Source: Abelmoschus esculentus (Eukaryota; Streptophyta; Magnoliopsida; Malvales; Malvaceae). Taken from it: a stretch of DNA of 64,000 bases. The position numbers and the translations under genes are program-made. A model generated the notes under the pieces. It did not search any database. It was not told the DNA's origin and was given only the letters and a program-made list of their open reading frames with translations. The stretch spans positions 7,968,501 to 8,032,500 of the forward strand of contig JAUCBN010000055.1 of NCBI GenBank assembly GCA_035048815.1. The letters are read 5' to 3'. Below, in pieces: positions 34,479-46,733 of this stretch (its first letter is position 1; each line of letters opens with the position of its first letter).

Positions 34479-36071
34479 ATGGCAACTTACAAAAGATTTG
34501 CCCCAGCCAACGTTGAAGATCGATTCAATCGATCCTTCATAGCGAGGCAACTTTGGGAAGAACAAGGGTTCCAGCACGCGGATGAAGAGAATTATGGCAT
34601 TGAACACTACTTGTTCGATAGAATAAAATACCAGAATTGGGAAATATTCTGTTTGCAACCTGCCCAGGCAAACGCCACAATCGTGCGAGAGTTCTACGCT
34701 CATGGGCCCAGCAAAGACTCTCTCTTTGTTCACTGTCGCGGCAGGCCAGTGCAACTCGATGCCGAGACGATCAACAGCTTCTACGGCCTCACCCCGGACA
34801 GTGATCTCCATGCTGACTTCTTCGAAGATATCACTGCCGAGGACTATGAACTTATCAAAGACGATCTTTGTTACGCAAACACTCCATGGGAAACCGGTAC
34901 CCATCGGGGTTCCGTAACAAGACAAAGTTTGAAGCCGGAGGCAAAGATGTGGAACACCTTCGTCAAACGACGCCTCATCCCAACATCACATAATAGCAGG
35001 GTGGATCGCAAGAGATTGGTGCTTATCCAATCCATCATCAACAAAAGGACCATCAATGTTGGAGAAATTATCCTACGGGAGATTCACGAGTGCGGTAAGA
35101 AAGATCGAGGACCATTGTATTTCCCTTGCTTGATTACGGGTTTATGTGTTTCTGCAGGTATACCTATTGAAGAAACCGATGAATACACACCCCCAAGAAG
35201 AGGATGGACCAAGGAATCCTGCCACAAAGTCATGCAGATCACACAAGCAGAACCTGTCCAGGCAACACCACAGCAGTTCACTGCCGATACTGCTGCCGGA
35301 GCCCAGTACACGGCAGATATGCTTGGTACTGCCCACACCTTTGCCGTAGCAGACCCGTATCAAGAAATCTTGCAGCGCATGGCCGCGATGGATCTTCGAC
35401 AACAACGGTACATGGAGTACCAACGGGACTTCAATGGAACGCTCGCCCAAATGATGATGCACGCATTTCCGGACCAAGGCATACAATTCCCGGAGTTCCC
35501 TAGCAATATGTTCGTTACTGTCGCACCCTACACCGAGACTAAACCAGCCCCAGGAGGACCGCGACCATTCTTCCATCCGGACCTTCAGCCCCAATACCAG
35601 GCTGCTGGACCATCTAGGCCAGCAGATTCTGCCGCGGCCTCATCTGTCAGCCGAAGGCCATCCAAGCGGAGAGTCGTTTTCAACACTCCACCAAGATCAC
35701 CAATTATCATGGGCAGTCTATCCGCCGAGATAGATGCTTATGTACACCAAGGCTCTACTACCGCCGGCCCAAGCACACACCACACCGGAGGAGCAACAGC
35801 GATGGGAGGAGGAACGGACGTAATGATAACCGAAGAGATGGCGGATGTTGAAGAAGTAGAAGAAGTAGAAGCCCCGATGCATAGGACCCCACTCGAGTCC
35901 AGCCGCCGAGGCAAGCAAAGGCGCAACCATCGCCCTCCCCAAGGACAAAGCACATGGCATCTCGGCAACGAAGAAAAATTGTTACGAGCAGCTCTTCGGA
36001 GTCGCTCTAAAATTCTTTGTCCTTCATTTCAATATTCAATTGCTTTTACTATCTTTCCTTGCTGCATATAA
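34479..36071 (+). CDS. Athila-type additional ORF (env position), plant transposon protein domain
   Basis: An uninterrupted frame of 530 residues from the ATG at 34479 (MATYKRFAP). Residues about 45-240 match the plant 'putative transposon protein' domain found in Athila/Tat additional ORFs: INSFYGLTP, then KMWNTFVKRRLIPTSH, KRTINVGEII and FPCLITGLCVSAGI. The C-terminal half is low-complexity, rich in Gln, Pro, Ala and Glu, with an acidic run (EEVEEVEAP) and a basic stretch (SSRRGKQRRNHR) that could be a nuclear signal. I see no signal peptide and no convincing membrane segment, so despite its env position it does not look like an envelope protein. Function is unknown. It is the only intact gene of its element. 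Confidence 0.8.
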   Translation: MATYKRFAPANVEDRFNRSFIARQLWEEQGFQHADEENYGIEHYLFDRIKYQNWEIFCLQPAQANATIVREFYAHGPSKDSLFVHCRGRPVQLDAETINSFYGLTPDSDLHADFFEDITAEDYELIKDDLCYANTPWETGTHRGSVTRQSLKPEAKMWNTFVKRRLIPTSHNSRVDRKRLVLIQSIINKRTINVGEIILREIHECGKKDRGPLYFPCLITGLCVSAGIPIEETDEYTPPRRGWTKESCHKVMQITQAEPVQATPQQFTADTAAGAQYTADMLGTAHTFAVADPYQEILQRMAAMDLRQQRYMEYQRDFNGTLAQMMMHAFPDQGIQFPEFPSNMFVTVAPYTETKPAPGGPRPFFHPDLQPQYQAAGPSRPADSAAASSVSRRPSKRRVVFNTPPRSPIIMGSLSAEIDAYVHQGSTTAGPSTHHTGGATAMGGGTDVMITEEMADVEEVEEVEAPMHRTPLESSRRGKQRRNHRPPQGQSTWHLGNEEKLLRAALRSRSKILCPSFQYSIAFTIFPCCI

Positions 36072-36811
36072 TTCATATTCTGTTTTGCCGTTTATTCCTT
36101 CCAAATATAAAGCATTGAGGACAATGCTTGGTTTGAGTTTGGGGGTGCTCATCATCAGTATTGCCTTAGTTTATTCTTTAAGGCTATAGAAATCTTTCTC
36201 CTTACCATGTTTAGGTTCTGTTAAGAGGGCTTAACCTTAGGATGCTTAAGGATGAAAACTTAGAAGCTTACTATAGGAAGAACTTTAAACACTTTTGGGA
36301 CTTGTGGATTATAGGAATTCTTTTAATGAACTTAGGTGATAAAGACTTAGATTTTTGGAAAAGTAACTAGAGGTGCCTACCATCGACTCTAGAAAATCTC
36401 TTCTTCATACTAGAGGTGCCCGAAATTGGCTCTAGTATGTATTAAGGAATATTAAAAAGAAAAAGACAAAAAGATTTTTAGTGAAAACACAAGTCTTTGA
36501 GGTGCCCGAAACCGGCTCAAGATTTAGGGTTTGAAAAAGAAGAGAACACTTAAACCAATATCTATTTGTCTTGAACTTAAGAGTTTATCTAAGAAAGCCT
36601 TTAATCAACTTGTCCACAAAAACGCACACACTCACAAATCCTATAGTTTGTTTCTAGGTAAATTCTTAGGTAGCTGAATGGTTAAGGCTTAAAGATAGGC
36701 CTAGCTATGGTGGGGAGAATATATGGACATGTAAGACCAAGAGAGAATAGAGTTCGGCAAATTGATGGTTTGCATTGCTTGAGGACAAGCAATAGTTCGA
36801 GTTTGGGTGTG
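36072..36811 (+). other. 3' untranslated region of the Athila-like element, with hairpins and purine tracts
   Basis: Non-coding. GAGGACAATGCTTGG followed by GAGTTTGGGGGTG (about 36117-36147) is the conserved Athila/Tat motif near the 3' end. A second version, GAGGACAAGC followed by GAGTTTGGGTGTG (about 36780-36811), abuts the 3' LTR and is the polypurine tract proper. Between them are three related inverted repeats (36367-36392, 36406-36439, 36497-36520). Confidence 0.75.
36406..36439 (+). other. Hairpin with a 10-bp stem, second of three related hairpins
   Basis: Arms CATACTAGAG and CTCTAGTATG are perfectly complementary, with an inner CC/GG pair after a GTG bulge. Related hairpins lie at 36367-36392 (CTAGAG/CTCTAG) and 36497-36520 (TTGAG/CTCAA). 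All share GAGGTGCC in the left arm and loop. Confidence 0.65.
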
Positions 36812-38123
36812 TGATAAGTGCTCAACACACTATCACTTTCTAGTCCTTTTATCGGCATTTATCACCAAATATTCACCCACTTGAACCAATGCATGTGCTT
36901 AATGTGATATATTTAGAAGTTATACTAAAATAGATATTATTTATAGAAAAAGGCACGTTCTACTGCGTTTTCATATCTGTGCAGGAGAACCAGTGCCGTG
37001 ACAGAGACAAGGCCGAGGCAGCAGTAGGAAGACATGAAGCAAAGTGATAGGCGATGGAAAGACAAAAATCCAAGGAACGTGTCTGGACTTGAAGCCCATG
37101 AATCGGAGCTGGCTAGCACAAGGAAAAGCCCAAAGGGAGACCACGCGGGAAAGCCCCCTTAGCCGAATTCAAACTTGGAAATATAATATTATTATGTACT
37201 TGACTTGTTCCCTACTCCAAGTTGTATTCTACTTAGGAAAGGTTTACCCTAGGTCTAGCCTATATAAAGACCTAGCCACCCAATGTAATAGATATCGAAA
37301 TACCTAAGGAGAGCCGACTTCTACTCTTGTTTCTTTCCTCTCCATCATGTTCTAAAACCTTCATAGGGTTTAGGTGAAGGTTGTGGAGTATTTGTGAGAG
37401 GAGATTGTAATTTGTCTTTTATTCAATGCAATAAAGATTATCAAGGTTTGCTTATCCTATGTTATTCCATGTTCTTGCATTCAAGCCTGGGAGGGAAGTT
37501 TGTAAGTAATCCATTTATCTAAGCTCGGGAGAGTTAGATTCACGAAAGGGGTAAGTACGGTGTTTCAATTGCGAAATACTAACTCGGCCTAGGGATAGGT
37601 TAAGAGTTTCAACGGCTAAAAGAAGTGTGAGATTGGTTGGTTAGTATAATTGGTTCACGCCGGGAGGTATCATCAAGGACTAGTCATCAACAGCACTCTG
37701 ACTTAGGGATAAGCGGAGTCATTCAAGGACACTTTGCCGAACTTTGGTAAAGTCTGCCCACGAGCAGGGGATTGCCGCGACAGACAACGTTATCGCTGCC
37801 CAGGCAGTAAACTGCAGTGCTGCCGAGGCAGAGATACGCGATTGCATTGGATAGAGACAAGTCAATCAAGTCCACAATACAATACAACTGGATCCTAGCC
37901 CATATTTCTCTCTAATATTTCGATTCTTTTATTTTTATTCAATTACCTTAGTTTAATAAATCACACCCATTCACTTGTGTTTTTATTTTTCTACAGAGCA
38001 AGAAGATAAAGAAAGCATATTAAGTATATCGGTCCCTGAGGAGACGATAACTCGATAAATACTTATCACTTATTACTTGCGATGTGTCCACTTCCACTAA
38101 ACGCGCACTTTTGACACGCGACA
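36812..38123 (+). repeat. 3' LTR of the Athila-like element
   Basis: 1312 bp, TGATAAGTGC to ACACGCGACA, with TATA near 37260 and AATAAA at 37430-37435. It differs from the 5' LTR at about 27 sites; several changes turn CCGCGGCAG motifs into CCGTGACAG or CCGCGACAG, as expected from decay of methylated CG or CHG sites. ATAGC follows directly. Confidence 0.95.
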
Positions 38124-38128
38124 ATAGC
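38124..38128. other. Target-site duplication of the Athila-like element, right copy
   Basis: ATAGC directly after the terminal CA of the 3' LTR, identical to 20996-21000. Satellite continues with CTTCTGAATCTG. Confidence 0.95.
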
Positions 38129-41100
38129 CTTCTGAATCTGATTATACAGGTTAATCTCAATTTTAAAGTATTTTACTTAGTTAAAATTTCAACGGTTTTT
38201 CTGTAAAGCCCATTTAGAAACGCACGCTATAAACCTAATAAAACAGTCATAAAATTAGATTAATTAAAATTTTATGAGTTCAAATATTTAATTATAGCCG
38301 TCTGAATTTGATTATACATGTTAATCTCAATTTTAGAACATTTTACTCATTTAAAATTTCAACGGTTTTACTGTAAAGCCCAATAAAAATGTATGCTTTA
38401 AACCCAACAAAACGGTCACAAAATGAGATTAATTCAAATTTTACGAGATCAAATATGTAATTATAGCCTTCTGAATCTGATTATACAGGTTAATCTCAAT
38501 TTTAGAGCGTTTTACTCAGTTAAAATTTCAACGGTTTTACTGTAAAACCTAATTAGAAATACATGCTTTAAACGCAACAAAACAGTCATAAAATTAGATT
38601 AATTCAAATTTTTTGAGTTCAAATATTTAATTTTAGGCTGCTGAATCTGATGATACAGGTTAATCTCAATTTTAGAGCATTTTACTCAGTTAAAATTTCA
38701 ATGATTTTACTGTGAAGCCCAATTAAAAATGTACGATTTAAACCTAACAAAAAAGACATAAAATTAAATTAATTCAAATTTTATGAGTTGAAATGTTTAG
38801 ATATAGCCTTCTAAATCTGATTATACAGGTTAATCTTAATTTTAGAGTAGTTTACTTAGTTAAAATTTTAACGGTTTTACTGTAAAACCCAATTAGAAAC
38901 GCACGCTTTAAACCCAACAAAACAGTCATAAAATTAGATTAATTCAAACTTTATGAGTTCAAATATTTAAATGTAGCCTTCTGAATCATATTATGCAGGT
39001 TAATCTCAATTTTAGAGCATTTTACTCAGTAAAAATTTCAACGATTTTACTGTAAAACCCAATTAAAAATGTAAGATTTAAACCCAACAAAATAGTAATA
39101 AAATTTGATTAATTCAAATTTTTTAGTTCCAATATTTAATTTTAGGCTTCTGAATCTGATTATACTAGTTAATCTCAATTTTAGATTATTTTACTCAGTT
39201 AAAATATCAACGGTTTTACTGTAAAGCCCAATTAAAAATGTACGATTTAAACCCAACAAAACAGTCATAAAATTAGATTAATTCAAATTTTATGAATCTG
39301 AATATTTAATTTGAGGCTGCGGAATCTGATTATACATGTTAATCTCAATTTTAGAGCATTTTACTCAGTTAAAATATCAACGGTTTTACTGAAAAGCCCA
39401 ATTAAAAATGTACAATTTAAACCTAACAAAACAGTCAAAAAATTAGATTAATTCAAATTTTGTGTTCAAATATTTAATTTTAGGCTATTGAATCTGATTA
39501 TACAGGTTAATCATAATTTTAGAGCATTTTTACTCAGTTAAAATTTCAACGGTTTTACTATAAATCCCAATTAAAAATTTAAGAATTAAACCCAACAAAA
39601 TAGTCATAAAATTAGATTAATTAAAATTTTATGAGTTCAAATATTTAATTATAGCCTTCTGAATCTGATTATACAGGTTAATCTAAATTTTAGAGAATTT
39701 TACTCAGTTAAAATTTCAACGGTTTTACTGTAAAGCCCAATTAAAAATGTAAGATTTAACCCACCAAAACAGACATAAAATTAGATTAATTCAAATTTTA
39801 TGAGTTCAAATATTTAATTTTAGGCTACTGAATCTGATTATACTGGTTAATCTCAATTTTAGAGCATTTTACTCAGTTATAATATCAACGGTATTACTGT
39901 AAAGCATAATTAGAAACGCAAGCTTTAAACCCAACAAAACAGTCATAAAATTAGATTAATTCAAATTTTATGAGTTCAAATATTTAATTTTCGGCTTCTG
40001 AATCTGATTATACAGGTTAATCTCAATTTTAGTGCATTTTACTCAGTTAAAATTTCAAAGGTTTTACTATAAAGCCCAATTAAAAATGTACGATTTAAAC
40101 CCAACAAAACAATCATAAAATTAGATTAATTCAAATTTTTTGAGTTCAAATATTTAATTTGAGGCTGCGGAATCTGATTATACAGGTTAATCTAAATTTT
40201 AGATTATTTTACTTAGTTAAAATTTCAACGGTTTTATTGTAAAGCCCAATTAGAAATTCACGCTTTAAACCCAATAAAATAGTCATAAAATTAGATTAAT
40301 TCAAATTTTATGAGTTCAAATATTTAATTATAGCCTTCTGAATTTGATTATACAGGTTAATCTCAATTTTATAGTAGTTTACTCAATTAAAATTTCAATA
40401 GTTTTACTGTAAAGCCCAATTAGAAACGCACGCTTTATACCCAACAAAACAGTCATAAAATTAGTTTAATTCAAATTTTATAAGTTCAAATATTTAATTA
40501 TAGCCTTCTGAATCTTATTGTGCAGGTTAATCTCAATTATAGAGCATTTTACGCAGTTAAAATTTCAACGGTTTTTACTGTGAAGCCAAATTTAAAATGT
40601 ATGATTTAAACCCAACAAAACAGTCGTAAAATTAGATTAATTCAAATTCTATGAGTTCAAATATTTAATTTTCGGCTTCTGAATCTGATTATACAGGTTA
40701 ATCTCTGATTTAGAGCATTTTACTCAGTTAAAATTTCAACGTTTTAACTATAAAGCCCAATTAAAAATGTACGATTTAAACCCAACAAAACAATCATAAA
40801 TTTTGATTAATTCAATTTTATGAGTTCTAACATTTAATTTTAGGCTCCTGATTTTGATTATACGGGTTAATCTCAATTTTAGAGCATTTTATCAGCTAAA
40901 ATTTCAACAATTTTACTGTAAATCCCAATTAGAAATGCACGCTTTAAACCCAACAAAATAGTCATAAAATTAGATTAATTCAAATTTCATGAGTTCAAAT
41001 ATTTAATTATAGCCTTCTGAATTTTATTATACAGGTTAATCTCAATTTTAGAGCATTTTACTCAGTTAAAATTTCAACGGTTTTACTGTGAAGCCCAATT

Positions 41101-44100
41101 AAAAATGTACGATTTAAACCTAACAAAACAATCATAAAATTAGATTAATTCAAATTTTATGAGTTCAAATATTTTCTTATAGCCTTTTGAAACTGAATAT
41201 ACTGGTTAATCTCAATTTTAGAGCAGTTTACTCAGTTAATATTTCAACGGTTTTACTGTAAGGCCCAATTAAAAATGTGTGATTTAAACCCAACAAAACG
41301 ATCACAAAATGAGATTAATTCAAATTTTATGAGATTTAATATGTAAATATAGCCTTCTGAATTTGATTATACAGGTTAATCTCAATTTTAGAGCATTTTA
41401 CTTAGTTAAAATTTCAACGTTTTTGCTGTAAAACCCATTTAGAAAAGCACGCTTTAAACCGAATAAAACGGACACAAAATGAGATTAATTCAAATTTTAT
41501 TAGATCTTATAGCCTTATGAATCTGATTATACAGGTTCATCTCAATTTTAGAGTATTTTACTCAGTAAAAATTACAACGATTTTACTGTAAAACCCAAAT
41601 AAAAATGTAAGATTTAAACCCAACAAAATAGTCATAAAATTAGATTAATTCAAATTTTTTAAGTTCAAATATTTAATTTTTGGCTTCTGAATATGATTAT
41701 ACTAGTTAATCTCAATTTTAGAGTATTTTACTCAGTTAAAATATCAACGGTTTTACTGTAAAGCCCAATTAAAAATGTACGATTTAAACACAACAAAACA
41801 GTCATAAAATTAGATTAATTCAAATTTTATGAGTTCGAATATTTAATTTGAGGCTACGGAATCTGATTATACATGTTAATCTCAATTTTAGAGCATTTTA
41901 CTTAGTTAAAATATCAACGGTTTTTCTGTAAAGCCCGATTAAAAATGTAAGATTTAATCCCAACAAAACAGTCATAAAATTAGATTAATTCAAATTTTAT
42001 GAGTTCAAATATTTAATTTTAGGCCACTGAATCTGATTATATAAGTTAATCTCAATTTTAGAGCATTTTACTCAGTTAAAATTTCAACAATTTTACTATA
42101 AATCCCAATTAAAAATGTAAGAATTAAACGCAACAAAATAGTCATAAAATTAGATTAATTCAAATTTTTTGAGTTCAAATATTTACTTTTAGGCTTCTGA
42201 ATCTAATTATACTAGTTAATCTCAATTTTAGAGCATTTTACTAAGTTATAATATCAACGGTTTTACTGTAAAGCAAAATTAGAAACGCAAGCTTTAAACC
42301 CAACAAAACAGTCATAAAATTAGATTAATTCAAATTTTATGAGTTCAAATATTTAATTTTCGGCTTTTGAATCTGATTATACAAGTTAATTTCAATTTTA
42401 GAGCATTTTACTCAGTTAAAATTTCAACGGTTTAACTGTAAAGCCCAATTAAAAACGCATGCTTTAAGCCCAACAAAACAGTCATAAAATTAGATTAATT
42501 CAAATTTTATGAGTTCAAATATTTAATTATAGCCTTCTGAATCTTATTATGCAGGTTAATCTCAATTTTAGAGAATTTTACGCAGTTAAAATTTCAACGG
42601 TTTTACTGTGAAACCAATTTTAAAATGTACGATTTAAACCCAACAAAACAGTCATAAAATTAGATTAATTCAAATTTTATGAGTTGAAATATTTAATTTT
42701 AGGCCACTGAATCTGATTATATAAGTTAATCTCAATTTTAGAGCATTTTACTCGGTTAAAATTTCAACAATTTTACTATAAATCCCAATTAAAAATGTAA
42801 GAATTAAACCCAACAAAATAGTCATAAAATTAGATTAATTCAAATTGTTTGAGTTCAAGTTTTTACTTTTAGGCTTCTGAATCTAATTATACTAGTTAAT
42901 CTCAATTTTAGAGCATTTTACTAAGTTATAATATCAACGGTTTTACTGTAAAGCAAAATTAGAAACGCAAGCTTTAAACCCAACAAAACAGTCATAAAAT
43001 TAGATTAATTCAAATTTTATGAGTTCAAATATTTAATTTTCGGCTTTTGAATCTGATTATACAGGTTAATTTCAATTTTAGAGCATTTTACTCAGTTAAA
43101 ATTTCAACGGTTTAATTGTAAAGCCCAATTAAAAACGCATGCTTTAAGCCCAACAAAACAGTCATAAAATTAGATTAATTCAAATTTTATGAGTTCAAAT
43201 ATTTAATTATAGCCTTCTGAATCTTATTATGCAGGTTAATCTCAATTTTAGAGAATTTTACGCAGTTAAAATTTCAACGGTTTTACTGTAAAACCCAATT
43301 AGAAATGCACGCTTTAAACGCAACAAAACAGTCATAAAATTAGATTAATTCAAATTTTTTAAGTTCAAATATTTAATTTTAGGCTGCTGAATCTGATGAT
43401 ACAGGTTAATCTCAATTTTAGTGCATTTTACTCAACTAAAATTTCAACGGTTTTACTGTGAAGCCTAATTAAAAATGTACGATTTAAACCCAACAAAACG
43501 GTCATAAAATTAGATTAATTCTAATTTTATGAGTTCAAATATTTGATTTTAGGCTTCTGAATCTGATTATACAGGTTAATCTCAATTTTAGTGCATTTTA
43601 CTCAGTAAAAATTACAACGACTTTACTGTAAAACCCAATTAAAAATGTAAGATTTAAACCCAACAAAATAGTCATAAAATTAGATTAATTCAAATTTTTT
43701 AAGTTCAAATATTTAATTTTTGGCTTCTGAATATGATTATACTAGTTAATCTCAATTTTAGAGTATTTTACTCAGTTAAAGTATCAACGGTTTTACTGTA
43801 AAGCGCAATTAAAATGTACGATTTAAACCCAACAAAACAGTCATAAAATTAGATTAATTCAAATTTTATGAGATCGAATATTAAATTTGAAGCTGCGGAA
43901 TCTGATTATATATGTTAATCTCAATTTTAGAGCATTTTACTAAGTTAAAATATCAATAGTTTTTCTATAAAGCCCAATTAAAAATGTAAGATTTAAACCC
44001 AACAAAACAGTCATAAAATTAGATTAATTCAAATTTTATGAGTTCAAATATTTAATTTTAGGCTACTGAATCTGATTATATAGGTTAATCATAATTTTAG

Positions 44101-45249
44101 AGCATTTTACTCATTTAAAATTTCAACGGTTTTAATGTAAATCCCAATTAAAAATGTAAGAATTAAACCCAACAAAATAGTCATAAAATTAGATTAATTC
44201 AAATTTTATGAGTTCAAATATTTAATTTTCCGCTTCTGAATATGATTATACAAGTTAATCTAAATTTTAGAGCATTTTACTCAGTTAATATTTCAACGGT
44301 TTAACTGTAAAGCCCAATTAAAAATGTACGATTTAAACCCAACAAAACAGTCATAAAATTAGTTTAATTCAAATTTTTTGAGTTCAAATATTTAATTTTA
44401 GGCTGCTGAATCTGATTATACAGGTTAATCTAAATTTTAGAGTATTTTACTCAATTAAAATTTACACGATTTTACTATAAAGCCCAATTAGAAACGCACT
44501 CTTTAAACCCAATAAAACAGTCATAAAATTCGATTAATTCGAATTTTATGAGTTCAAATATTTAATTATAGCCTTCTGAATCTGATTATACAGGCTCATC
44601 TCAATTTTAGAGCATTTTACTCATTTAAAATTTCAACTGTTTTACTATAAAGCCCAATTAAAAATGTACGCTTTAAACCCAACAAAACGGTCGCAAAATG
44701 AGATTAATTCAAATTTTATGAGATCAAATATGTAATTATAGCCTTCTGAATCTGATTATACAGGTTAATCTCAATTTTAGAGCATTTTACTCAGTTATAA
44801 TATCAACGGTTTTACTGTAAAACCCAATTAGAAATGCACGCTTTAAACGCAACAAAACAGTCATAAAATTAGATTAATTCAAATTTTTTGAGTTCAAATA
44901 TTTAATTTTAGGCTACTGAATCTGATGATACAGGTTAATCTCAATTTTAGTGCATTTTACTCAACTAAAATTTCAACGGTTTTACTGTGAAGCCTAATTA
45001 AAAATGTACGATTTAAACCCAACAAAACGGTCATAAAATTAGATTAATTCTAATTTTATGAGTTCAAATATTTGATTTTAGGCTTCTGAATCTGATTATA
45101 CAGGTTAATCTCAATTTTAGAGCATTTTACTCAGTTAAAATTTCAACGGTTTTACTGTGAAGCCCAATTAAAAATGTACGATTTAAACCTAACAAAACAA
45201 TCATAAAATTAGATTAATTCAAATTTTATGAGTTAAAATATTTAGTTAT
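38124..45249. repeat. Satellite array B, diverged subfamily
   Basis: About 42 monomers of the same 170-bp family, but mostly with AACAGTCATAAAATTAGATT in place of AACGGTCACAAAATGAGATT, often with GTACGATTTAAACCC and TTTTAGGCTGCTGAATC. A few type-A monomers occur near 38400, 41290 and 44690. Local higher-order structure: 680 bp or 4 monomers (42021 and 42701; 42552 and 43232) and 2040 bp or 12 monomers (41641 and 43681). It is less homogenised than array A. It ends where the minus-strand Tekay-like element is inserted. Confidence 0.94.
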
Positions 45250-45822
45250 TGTAACCCCCTTAGCCCGGCCTGGACGGAACCGGCACTATCGGGTCACACG
45301 GGGAATATCGAACTAAACCCGTTAAGGTCCAATTCGATAAACAACCCTGAAAACCGATATGTTTTTTTTTTATTTAACTAGATGCATAACTTAGTTCCTA
45401 TGCGTGTTGAGGTCATGCGTAACGAGAATGGTAACGTTCGGTTCACAATTGATCGTTCAATCATTACACACATACTTAAGGACTAAATTGTAATTATTTT
45501 TAATCGAACATCAAATCAGAAATTCAGTCTACCAAAGTTCAATTAAACATGCATAGCATACTCACCATAAAATTCAAATCAGTTGAAGCATCATAACATC
45601 CCCAATTTCATGTTTCATTGTTTAGGGACCTAATTGTAAAGCTTACAATATCATAGGGACTAAATCTATCATTAATTTACCAATGCGAATTCAAGTTAAC
45701 ATCATGCATCCTGGTGATGGTACAACACTCAGTATCATTCATTGCATCTATATTCGATCATGGAAAGTCATCCGACCCTAAACATATTTTTTTCCACACT
45801 TAAAATGTCATTTTTGGGTCTC

Positions 45823-46013
45823 GGTATCGATACCTAGGGTCTCGGTATCGATACCCTATCGTGGAGCTAGCCTCCTTGCACTTCGAAGGCTATTGGTATC
45901 GATACTCCCATAGGTGGTATCGATACTCCAGCGTCCAGTAGAGTAATTGCATCGAACCATGATTCGAACCACCCCAAATTAAGCCTTAGGGTATCGATAC
46001 TGGTATCGATACC
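45823..46013. repeat. Cluster of TATCGATA palindromes
   Basis: Six copies of TATCGATA, most within the perfect palindrome GGTATCGATACC, in about 190 bp. The other LTR has four (about 54185-54290), having lost a 55-bp segment that carried two. The cluster lies about 0.6 kb from the LTR 3' end as read on the minus strand. Confidence 0.85.
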
Positions 46014-46733
46014 CCTTGTGCACTTTGACAAGTTTGAACATTCTAAGTTAATTCTACCCATTCAAACATAACCATTAATCACCCTTAACTATATGCATGA
46101 TTTCCTAAGCATAAAGAACAATTTATAGCATACATTTATCACATCAAAGACCCCAAACAATCTATAGGCATGCTTCCTAAAATATGATTTAAAAAATCAA
46201 CAATGTTCATTAATGTACATGTCTCAATAATCCAAACAACACCATGGTCCATCAATCAACAATCCAAAACATTATAGGTCTTATTACAACATTAACCAAA
46301 GCAAAAATCATTCACTTCACATGGGTTCGATTTACATATTGCCAAGCCCAAATTATTTGCCAAAACATATCAAAAATTGAGACAACTCTTCCCCTTGGTT
46401 CCCTTGCTCCGAACGTGGCCTCGAATATCTCTATTTTTCTGCAAGTATGAAAAGAGAGAGCTTAAGCACAACATGCTTAGTGAGGAAGCTCTAAAACAAG
46501 TTCAAAATCATTTATAAATTCATACTTGCATTCTTCATGCTTATTTGAAATATGTAAAACCAAAACATGCTTATCAACAATGTCAAAACATCTCATGTAT
46601 CATGCACAAATAAATCATTTCGTTTCATATATGCATATTGGCTTTCTAGTGATCACTTAATATGAACTTTTAGTTCACCGAATACACGGATTCCTTTTTC
46701 CATAATTGGAGACACTTGGTCTCATCATGCATC

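Larger units (their letters stand above)
21001..38123 (+). mobile_element. Athila-like Ty3/Gypsy element, deleted and carrying a nested Tekay-like element
   Basis: The order is 5' LTR (21001-22310), tRNA-Asp primer site, broken gag, nested chromovirus (23005-34023), internal promoter-like region, additional ORF (34479-36071), 3' region and 3' LTR (36812-38123). LTRs begin TG and end CA, and a perfect 5-bp duplication flanks the element. The tRNA-Asp primer site, the gag type and an additional ORF in the env position fit the Athila/Tat group. Protease, RT, RNase H and integrase of this element are absent, so it cannot be autonomous. The LTRs differ at about 27 sites in 1310 bp by eye, roughly 2%. 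Confidence 0.95.

Noticed and set aside
34461..35594. Minus-strand open frames up to 154 codons opposite the additional ORF
   Set aside because: Antisense shadows of 34479-36071.
34479..36071. Additional ORF as a true envelope glycoprotein
   Set aside because: No signal peptide, no membrane segment and no cysteine-rich ectodomain; it matches the plant transposon-type domain instead.
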